This document shows, piece by piece, positions 7,058 through 12,500 of a DNA stretch of 12,500 nt. The stretch is from Chromera velia (lineage: Eukaryota > Sar > Chromeraceae). Both the position numbers and the translations under genes were made by a program. How positions within the stretch are numbered: position 1 is the stretch's first letter; every line of letters starts with the position of its first letter. The DNA lies in contig JAHBMJ010000378.1 in the NCBI GenBank assembly GCA_018398765.1, forward strand, positions 15,001 through 27,500, written 5' to 3'. The notes beneath the pieces were generated by a model. That model was given only the letters and a program-made list of their open reading frames with translations. It was not told the DNA's origin and ran no database searches.

Positions 7058-7593
7058 GTTGAGCCGAGACTTCTTTTGCTGTGATGCTCTATAGGCCGTG
7101 TGCATGCTGTAGCGCCCTATTGGCCGTGCATGATATCTGAACAGTTCCGCGCGTGGCCCCCGTCCATCTGTATCGGTGTGCATGCATGCGTTCGCGTATT
7201 TTCGGACATGCCGTAGCCTTGAGAATGTTCATGCATCATATCGCGCATGCGTGAAGCAACAGTGCAACAATGCCGTCTCATCATATTCAATTTCCGTTCT
7301 CGTTGTATGCAATACAGAATCGAATTTGTATATTCGATTGAATCGATCGATCGACTGACAGAATCGATTTACAATTTGAGCACGCGCATCCAAATCAATT
7401 TAGCCAATCGATTTGATAGACTTGTATGACTTGCAAGTGTCTGTACGTTTGCATATATACTATCAGACCTTCTGAATCTCTTGCCAACAATTGATAGTCA
7501 CTGCACAATAGTCTTTAGTTAACATATCAGTGTGTGCAGACCTTTGATTCCTTTCTCCTTCCTTCGTTGACCTTCCAACTGTTGCGCAAGACC
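7058..7593 (+). other. 5' flank of the retroelement; LTR or leader not identified
   Basis: This stretch of complex sequence precedes gag and should contain the 5' LTR, primer-binding site and leader if the element were complete. I find a TATA-like GCATATATAC at 7451-7460, repeated GGCCGTG/GCATG motifs at about 7091-7130 and a cluster of AATCGAT repeats at 7317-7410, including an 8-bp hairpin. No sequence here matches the 3' flank at 12210-12500, so no LTR boundary is called. Confidence 0.4.
7317..7380. repeat. AATCGAT repeat cluster with hairpin
   Basis: AATCGAAT (7318-7325) and ATTCGATT (7332-7339) form a perfect 8-bp inverted repeat with a 6-base loop. GAATCGA occurs three times (7317, 7340 and 7371), with CGATCGATCGA between. 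It lies about 250 bases upstream of gag and could be a transcription-factor or hairpin element; there is no direct evidence of function. Confidence 0.6.
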
Positions 7594-8421
7594 ATGGCGA
7601 ATCGGCATTCCTCCAACCTTCCATTCCAAAGCATCCCTCTCTTCTCTCTCTATGGAAAGGGACGCTTCCAATCCTCGAGGAAGGTTCTTGAGATCATGTT
7701 GAACTCAGCAACGATGACGTTCACCGATGCGCCCATGAAGAAGCAGGCAGAGCTCGGCCTCATCATCCACGCAGGCACTGCTGGAGGGCCGAACGCCGAG
7801 TTCATGGAGGTTATTGAGTCAGTTGTGACTGACCCTGACGCTCCCCCTGCACGCAAAGAGATCCTTGATGCCTTGCAGAAACATTACCTGCCGGATATCA
7901 CCAAAAGGCGCCTCGATGTGCAAAAGCGTTTCAAGGCCTTCAGGCAACATCACAACCACAACCTCCATCAACATGTGGAGGCCTGGAAGCAACTGATGCG
8001 CGACTGCAAGGAAGTCAACTACGACCCCAGTGACAGCGACCAATTTCTTACCTTGGTTGCTTCCGTTGCCGACAAGCACAAGCACAGACTACTTGATGGC
8101 CTCGCTGCCGAGGATGTCACCAGTATCCTCGACCGTCTCGATGTGCTCGCGAAGCAGGAGTCCATCTTGAGTTCGGCTTCTTCTTCTCCACAGCCGCCCG
8201 CACAGCAAGGGCAGATGGCTGGTGTCGCAGATCATCGTCGTCGTCGTGGTCTGCAGGGAGGGACTAAGTCAAAGTCCCGACCGAACCGCTTCCCCGCCGA
8301 CAAGGTCAGGGAGGAGGACAACGAGAAGAGATGCTACCGTTGCAACCGGACTCAGCCTCATGAGTGCCCGGTCAAACCGGACGACAAGTGCAACAACTGC
8401 AGGCAAGAAGAACCACTCTAG
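7594..8421 (+). CDS. gag: Gag nucleocapsid protein of the copia-class element
   Basis: The start at 7594 is chosen because ACCATGG is an excellent eukaryotic initiation context; an in-frame ATG at 7534 is also possible. The product has 275 residues. A mostly helical charged core (about residues 20-190) contains the segment KRRLDVQKRFKAF and is typical of copia-type capsid proteins. A basic linker follows with an HRRRRG stretch encoded by a short CGT repeat at about 8238-8250. Then comes a first zinc-binding motif CYRCNRTQPHEC and the beginning of a second, CNNC. Gag packages the element RNA into cytoplasmic virus-like particles. The frame stops at TAG 8419-8421, inside the second knuckle, before its His and last Cys. 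Those residues are found in the other two frames just downstream, so the C-terminus is truncated by indels (see findings). Confidence 0.85.
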   Translation: MANRHSSNLPFQSIPLFSLYGKGRFQSSRKVLEIMLNSATMTFTDAPMKKQAELGLIIHAGTAGGPNAEFMEVIESVVTDPDAPPARKEILDALQKHYLPDITKRRLDVQKRFKAFRQHHNHNLHQHVEAWKQLMRDCKEVNYDPSDSDQFLTLVASVADKHKHRLLDGLAAEDVTSILDRLDVLAKQESILSSASSSPQPPAQQGQMAGVADHRRRRGLQGGTKSKSRPNRFPADKVREEDNEKRCYRCNRTQPHECPVKPDDKCNNCRQEEPL

Positions 8422-8430
8422 AGAACCACT
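8409..8430 (+). repeat. 13-bp tandem duplication in the gag zinc-knuckle coding region
   Basis: AGAACCACT occurs at 8409-8417 and again at 8422-8430, separated by CTAG, giving a 13-bp period. The gag stop codon TAG (8419-8421) lies in the spacer. The duplication sits exactly between the reading frames that encode the two halves of the second zinc knuckle. Confidence 0.85.
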
Positions 8431-9101
8431 GGTCGGCTGCCTGCCGGAAGGCACGGAAGGAGAACAAAGGCAAAGGCAAGAAGAACGTCCGCTTCGCTGA
8501 CTTGGCGGATGATCATGAACATGAAGAGGCTGATGCCGCTGACTCGTACACCGAGTGGATCTGTATGACCGAAGGGGCTGACACGCAACCACATACAGCG
8601 CTGACATGCGACTCTGCCACACGAGCTGGCCAGAAGCTCTTGAAGGGATTGCACCTCACCGTCGACTCCGGGTGCACGAAAGGTCTCTTCCCTGAATCCT
8701 TCCGACGGTTCGTGGTGAAGTCCGTGAAGAACACGACATCGTTCAACACCGCAGAGACCCTCAGTGGCAAGAAGAAGGGCAAGCTGACCACTTACGAGGA
8801 CGTTGTTCTCACCATTCCTACCATGGACGCGACAGGCCGGTCCGTCTACACAGTGTGGGAAGGAGCAATGATCAAGGGTGGCGGATGCAGAGCTCTCATC
8901 CCTGCGCCTATTGGATACTGCAAGAACGCCGACCACTTTGTCACCCCTGTCAAGACCATTCCCGGTTTTTCCAAACCCTTGAGAGGCCCCATCATCAACG
9001 GACTCACCGTGTTCCCCAATGCATGTGGGTCCCCAACCGCAACGTTGATGCAGACAGAGCTCATCTCCGTGCTCTTCTACACCGACATGCTGAAGAGCTG
9101 A
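8424..9101 (+). CDS. Pol part 1: end of gag knuckle and aspartic protease
   Basis: This frame is open from inside the zinc-knuckle region (NHWSAACRKARKE, which carries the missing His and Cys) to TGA 9099-9101. After a Lys-rich linker and an acidic segment, the protease begins at about 8650 with HLTVDSGCTKGLF. The DSG triad (Asp codon 8664-8666) is the catalytic motif of copia retropepsins, which cut the Gag-Pol polyprotein as homodimers. The rest runs through about 115 residues of beta-rich sequence ending GPIINGLTVFPN. From about 9015 on, the reading probably belongs to the integrase frame, so the last 25-30 residues of this frame are likely out-of-frame. There is no own start codon: it must be reached from gag by frameshift, and the two frames overlap only in 8364-8421. 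Confidence 0.7.
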   Translation, partial: NHWSAACRKARKENKGKGKKNVRFADLADDHEHEEADAADSYTEWICMTEGADTQPHTALTCDSATRAGQKLLKGLHLTVDSGCTKGLFPESFRRFVVKSVKNTTSFNTAETLSGKKKGKLTTYEDVVLTIPTMDATGRSVYTVWEGAMIKGGGCRALIPAPIGYCKNADHFVTPVKTIPGFSKPLRGPIINGLTVFPNACGSPTATLMQTELISVLFYTDMLKS

Positions 9102-10183
9102 GTCAGCGACAGTCTTTTGTTATTGACTCTGCTCACGAGAACGAGGCAGACAACAACGACTCGAACACAGAGAATACGGACTCCAAGCAGACAAAGCAGG
9201 GTGCTTCTGAAGTCAACGCACAGAGAGAGGAGCCCGATCTCTCTCAGCACACCTTCTCCGAGATTCACAAGTTCCTTGGTCATCCTTCTGCTCGAGCCAT
9301 GTATCGCACCCTCAAGGAAAGGGGGTACGACATCGGCAAGGAGAGTGACTGTGAGGAGGCTGTGCGTGCGTGTCCAGTCTGTCTTGCAGTCAATGCGGTG
9401 AAGCGACAGATTGGGAGTCGAGACGACTCTGAGCAGAACAAGCATCCCTTCAACTACAAGATCTTTCAGGACTTGACGGAGATGTACGACAAAGGGATAG
9501 GTGGATTCGTCTACCTCTCTGTCATCGTTGACAGCAGCAAGCGCCTCAAGTCCCTCATGGCACTCACTACCAAGGATGCCGCCCTCGATCACCTCATTGC
9601 CTGGACTGCCAAGTGGGGGGCGCCCACTTATGTCTGCACAGACAACGGTGGGGAGTTTGTCAACCACGAGTACAAGAAGTTCTGTCGAGAACGAGGCATC
9701 ACACATCTGACTGGGCCCGCGTACACTCCGGCAGTTCAGGGCATCGTCGAGAGGGCCAACAGAGAGATCAAGAAGGTGATGAAAAAGTTGCTCGATCAGT
9801 ACAAGTTCCCTCATTCTGCCTGGCCCGCACTCCTTCCGGGTGTGTGCTATGCTCTGAACACCACTGTACATTCAGTGTTGGGTGAGTCACCGTTCAAAGC
9901 TGTCTATCGCCGTCCTCCCCCCATGCACTCACTTCTTGTTGGCATGCCCGTGCTTGCTTTTGATCCAAAGCCTCGAACGAAATCATTGTTTCCAAAGGGT
10001 GAAGTGGGCATTTTCGGGGGCAAGTGGAATGAGTCTTCCTGCTCTGTTCTTGTGAAAAAGAGAAAACAGATGGACAGCTTTGCGTCTGCATTCTCACTAC
10101 GTTCGTTCTGTTCACTCCTCTGCTGCCTCTCATCTGCTTCCACTGCCATCTGTCCCTGTGTCAACGGAGATTATCAGTGGTGA
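9014..10183 (+). CDS. Pol part 2: integrase
   Basis: The zinc-binding N-domain shows H-x4-H (His codons 9266 and 9281) and C-x2-C (Cys codons 9371 and 9380, CPVC). The catalytic core has Asp in FQDL (9470-9472), Asp in CTDNGGEF (9641-9643) and Glu in GIVERANRE (9749-9751). The last two are separated by exactly 35 residues, the classic D,D35E arrangement, so the active site is intact. The product would insert the cDNA copy into the host genome. The frame is open as far up as 8855, but before about 9014 the protease frame carries the domain, so I start the meaningful part at the CCCC run. Downstream of the core come SPFKAVYRRPP and a Lys/Arg-rich part. After about 10060 the peptide turns to Cys/Ser/Leu-rich sequence unlike the family, consistent with a shift before TGA 10181-10183. 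Confidence 0.85.
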   Translation, partial: PQCMWVPNRNVDADRAHLRALLHRHAEELSQRQSFVIDSAHENEADNNDSNTENTDSKQTKQGASEVNAQREEPDLSQHTFSEIHKFLGHPSARAMYRTLKERGYDIGKESDCEEAVRACPVCLAVNAVKRQIGSRDDSEQNKHPFNYKIFQDLTEMYDKGIGGFVYLSVIVDSSKRLKSLMALTTKDAALDHLIAWTAKWGAPTYVCTDNGGEFVNHEYKKFCRERGITHLTGPAYTPAVQGIVERANREIKKVMKKLLDQYKFPHSAWPALLPGVCYALNTTVHSVLGESPFKAVYRRPPPMHSLLVGMPVLAFDPKPRTKSLFPKGEVGIFGGKWNESSCSVLVKKRKQMDSFASAFSLRSFCSLLCCLSSASTAICPCVNGDYQW

Positions 10184-12209
10184 TAGTCCACAGGAAGACG
10201 AGTCGCATGCACACAGAAACGGAGAACAGACATCCATTGAACTTCAGCCAGGTGTCGGTGTCTTTGCTTCTTTTGAGCGTGGAGGTCCCACTTTCCCTGC
10301 TATCCTTGTTCGAGTCATGCGTGCATCCGTTGATGTCTCTTTCTTGACAAAGCTTGATGGAATGAAAGGATGGAAGCAAGGAGAAATTGTTCGTCTGCCG
10401 AAAGGAAATATTTCTTCTTCTTTCCCTCTTGAGGACGGTGAGCCTCCTCTCCATCTACCCACCTCTGAGCCCTCCGCGGCTTCAGGGGGCGGGGAACTGA
10501 ATGTCTCTCCTTTTGAAGCCGCTCCATCTGCAGACAAACACATGGACGAGCCAGAGGCGGTCGATGGGGACTGGATCTTCCCTCCAAATCAGGAAAGGGA
10601 AGTGAAGATTGCTGACCTCTGCAAGCTTGTTGAGATGGCTGCCTCCGCTCGGGCAGTCAAAGTCCCGAAAGGTCACGTACCTGCGACCAAGGAGGAGATA
10701 GCAAAGGGTGATTTCGATGAGTCGATCCTCACTGAGATGCGCAAGTACAAAAAGAACCTTGCCATCTACGTCATGCAGAAGGGAGAGATGCCTCCTGACT
10801 TCGACAAGGCCATTCCGATGTGCTTTGTCCTAACGTGGAAGCTCAAGGGCAACCGCCAAGTTCCTAAAGCATGCCTCGTTGTCATGGGTCATCGAGACTC
10901 CACGGTGATCGAGACCTTCTCTGGCACTCCCGATCCGGGCCTCGTCAGAGCAGCCATCATCTACGCCCTTAGCAACTCCTTCGCGTGCGCTAAGTCTGAC
11001 GTGTCCACAGCTTTCTTACACGCCCCCATGGATGTGGGGAAGAAAGTCTACGTCAAGCTCCCCACCGAGATTCCCGCTGTCATGACTGAAGAGATTCCGG
11101 AGTACATGCCGGGGGCGATTGCAAGTGCCAACAACGCCCTCTACGGATTGAAGTGGAGTCCACGCGTCTACACCAAGTGGTTCAAGTCCAAGGCGAAGAA
11201 GTTTGGTTTCGAGGAGGCAAGCGAGTCTATCCTCATTCGCAGAGATCCTTCAGGAGAGATCGATGCCATTCTGATCATGTACGTCGATGATCTCTGGGCA
11301 TGGGGAAAGCATCCGATGGGCATTCTCTATGCCATCAGGAAGGAGGTAGACATGGACCCTCCCGAGCTGCTCAGTGATGGTGCTCCGCATACCTATGTCG
11401 GACAGACTGTCAGAATTATCAATGAGACGCTGATCATCGACCAGACTGATTACTTTCAAGCGCTGGAATGTCTGACGGAGCTGGGGGACAAAGGAAAGAG
11501 AGCTCTTCGCAGGTCTGATTTTTCCCCTCCCTCTCTCGATGAATCTGTCAATCCCTCGCTTGTCTCTCAGTATCAGTCATGGATGGGCAAGTTAGGATGG
11601 GTGTGTCGTACTCTGCCTGCCTACGCATTCGCATTCTCATTCCTTTCACGATTCAATACTAAACCGACTGACCGATTGATTGACACCCTTCGTCGTATGA
11701 TTGTACATGCACAGCTTCATGCGAAGCCTCTTGTCTTTGTCCGTCTGTTGTCGGTCCCTCTCCTTCGCATCTGGTCAGATGCATCTTTTTCTCTCAGAGA
11801 ATATTCTGCACAGATAGGATTTGAGATTCAGTTATTGGAGAAAGACGCTTCTCTGCCAAGCAAGGAAGAATGCAACACTGTTTTCTGGAAGTCACGTTCT
11901 CTGAAAGTGAAAGTTAGCTCAACAACTTCGGCTGAACTGATTGCTCTGCGCGATGCAGTGAAAGCTGCCTTTGAGTACTTTTATTTTGTAGAGAGGATGT
12001 GGAAAGCCAAGCCAATAGTTCAGTTCATTCTTGACTCTCAACCTCTGCTTGCACAGCTGGTCTCTGGTCGTGCCCGTTCTGATCCCAGTCAGCAAGGCAT
12101 GCTTGAGTTTGTGCTGCAATGCAAAAAGGAAATGAATGCAGAGTTCGTGCGTGTCCCGACAGACGAGATAAGAGCAGATAGAATGACGAAGTGTCTTCTG
12201 TCCGAGTGA
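10056..12209 (+). CDS. Pol part 3: reverse transcriptase and RNase H
   Basis: The frame opens after TGA 10053-10055 and runs to TGA 12207-12209. A linker with a Ser/Pro/Glu-rich section is followed by the copia reverse transcriptase at about 10650-11500. SDVSTAFLHAPM holds the first catalytic Asp (10998-11000), LYGLKWSPRVYTKWF matches the copia YGLKQSPR block, and MYVDDL holds the two catalytic Asp codons (11286-11291). RNase H follows at about 11760-12200, with WSDASFS (Asp 11778), SAEL (Glu 11934), LDSQ (Asp 12033) and ADRMTK (Asp 12177). Together these copy the element RNA into DNA and remove the RNA strand. One oddity: the KARLV block of the family reads KACLV here (Cys codon 10872-10874). 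The frame has no separate start and must connect to integrase across the shift near 10053-10183. Confidence 0.88.
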   Translation, partial: KRENRWTALRLHSHYVRSVHSSAASHLLPLPSVPVSTEIISGDSPQEDESHAHRNGEQTSIELQPGVGVFASFERGGPTFPAILVRVMRASVDVSFLTKLDGMKGWKQGEIVRLPKGNISSSFPLEDGEPPLHLPTSEPSAASGGGELNVSPFEAAPSADKHMDEPEAVDGDWIFPPNQEREVKIADLCKLVEMAASARAVKVPKGHVPATKEEIAKGDFDESILTEMRKYKKNLAIYVMQKGEMPPDFDKAIPMCFVLTWKLKGNRQVPKACLVVMGHRDSTVIETFSGTPDPGLVRAAIIYALSNSFACAKSDVSTAFLHAPMDVGKKVYVKLPTEIPAVMTEEIPEYMPGAIASANNALYGLKWSPRVYTKWFKSKAKKFGFEEASESILIRRDPSGEIDAILIMYVDDLWAWGKHPMGILYAIRKEVDMDPPELLSDGAPHTYVGQTVRIINETLIIDQTDYFQALECLTELGDKGKRALRRSDFSPPSLDESVNPSLVSQYQSWMGKLGWVCRTLPAYAFAFSFLSRFNTKPTDRLIDTLRRMIVHAQLHAKPLVFVRLLSVPLLRIWSDASFSLREYSAQIGFEIQLLEKDASLPSKEECNTVFWKSRSLKVKVSSTTSAELIALRDAVKAAFEYFYFVERMWKAKPIVQFILDSQPLLAQLVSGRARSDPSQQGMLEFVLQCKKEMNAEFVRVPTDEIRADRMTKCLLSE

Positions 12210-12500
12210 GACTGTGAATTGAAAGAAGAATTAAAGAAGAAAGGGCAAGCTGACAGTGATTGAGCGTTCTTTGTTTGTGTGTTTCTTTCTCTTCATCTTC
12301 CTCTTTGCATGTCTTCATGATTCTGTTCTTTTTCTTTTCTTCTCTTCGTTTCACTTTTACTCCCATATGACAAGAAAGTGAATGAAAGCATTTCATGCAA
12401 TTTCATGCTTGTTGTTCGATTTTTTCTCGCAAGCTTCGTTTCCTTGTTTCTTGTTGTGATTAATCTGGTCCTTCGCCGAAGATTGAAAGCCTTTGGTCAT
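12210..12500 (+). other. 3' flank of the retroelement with candidate polypurine tract
   Basis: Directly after the RNase H stop is a purine-rich stretch whose densest part, AAAGAAGAAAGGG (12233-12245), could prime plus-strand DNA synthesis. A TG at 12251-12252 could begin a 3' LTR. The rest is T/C-rich with paired TTTCATGC motifs near 12390-12410 and a small CTTCG/CGAAG hairpin near 12470-12481. No part matches the region upstream of gag, so the LTR is unconfirmed; the real LTR may lie beyond the window end. Confidence 0.35.
12233..12245 (+). promoter_or_regulatory. Candidate polypurine tract
   Basis: A run of 13 purines ending in GGG lies 24 bases after the pol stop codon. That is the expected position and composition for a plus-strand primer of an LTR retroelement. 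Support is positional only. Confidence 0.4.

Larger units (their letters stand above)
7594..12209 (+). mobile_element. Ty1/copia-class LTR retrotransposon, internal region, frame broken
   Basis: Domains appear in the order gag with zinc knuckles, retropepsin-like protease, integrase, reverse transcriptase and RNase H. Integrase before reverse transcriptase is the hallmark of Ty1/copia elements and separates them from Ty3/gypsy and retroviral order. The internal coding length of about 4.6 kb is normal for the class. Coding is spread over three reading frames: gag in one, protease in a second, integrase in a third, and reverse transcriptase/RNase H back in the protease frame. Most copia elements use one continuous gag-pol frame. 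Each switch can be explained by small indels, and the stretches between switches are open over hundreds of codons, so the copy looks recently inactivated. A sequence-assembly origin of the indels is also possible. No envelope gene is present and no LTR pair was found. Confidence 0.9.

Noticed and set aside
7459-7471. Primer-binding-site-like ACTATCAGACC resembling the initiator-Met tRNA complement
   Set aside because: Only about 8 of 11 positions agree, the TGG start is missing, and no LTR end lies directly before it.
8364-8421. Programmed -1 frameshift between gag and pol
   Set aside because: The direction would fit, but no slippery heptamer is visible and the 13-bp duplication with one extra base explains the shift better.
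9077-9871. A 264-codon minus-strand ORF within the integrase region
   Set aside because: It is antisense to a domain with intact D,D35E and HHCC motifs and shows no features of its own.

Overview
The window reads as nuclear DNA of a eukaryotic microbe, most likely an alga or other protist. Coding exons are separated by introns with GT-AG-type ends, there is no operon layout or bacterial ribosome-binding pattern, low-complexity repeats are abundant, and a Ty1/copia-class retrotransposon fills the right third. A chromerid or dinoflagellate-like alveolate is possible, but that is an impression from gene style and repeat load, and no feature proves it.

Layout from left to right. (1) About 97-1313, minus strand: two exons of a glycine-rich RGG/YGG-type protein gene, separated by an intron of about 590 bp whose + strand is purine-rich. 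The gene probably continues past the left edge and also upstream. (2) About 1314-2570: intron or upstream DNA that passes into an AT-rich island with no supportable gene. (3) About 2575-3680, with degraded echoes to about 3940: a minisatellite of a 19-bp purine-rich unit with higher-order blocks. It keeps all minus-strand frames open and so produces long false ORFs. (4) About 4130-4910: GGATCC/CATGG-rich repeat blocks in opposite orientation on the two sides of a possible small exon (4489-4697). That exon ends in a Cys-x-His motif at a splice-donor-like site. (5) About 4911-6655: no gene seen; the right part is strongly pyrimidine-rich on the + strand. (6) 6655-7002: a compound tetranucleotide microsatellite ending in an A-run. 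(7) 7004-7593: complex sequence leading into the retroelement, with a 54-bp segment that also occurs at 6117. (8) 7594-12209, plus strand: the internal region of a Ty1/copia-class element, in the order gag, protease, integrase, reverse transcriptase, RNase H. (9) 12210-12500: 3' flank with a candidate polypurine tract but no recognisable LTR.

The retroelement has the copia gene order (integrase before reverse transcriptase) and its catalytic signatures are visible. Its reading frame is nevertheless broken in three places: a small duplication in the second gag zinc knuckle, a shift between protease and integrase, and a shift near an A-rich run between integrase and reverse transcriptase. The long stretches between breaks are otherwise open. 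I therefore read it as a fairly young, recently inactivated copy, or as one with assembly indels. No LTR pair can be matched inside the window.

I found no convincing previously undescribed system. The items most worth a second look are the duplication that breaks the gag zinc knuckle, the inverted GGATCC repeat blocks around a small Cys-His exon, and the higher-order minisatellite.
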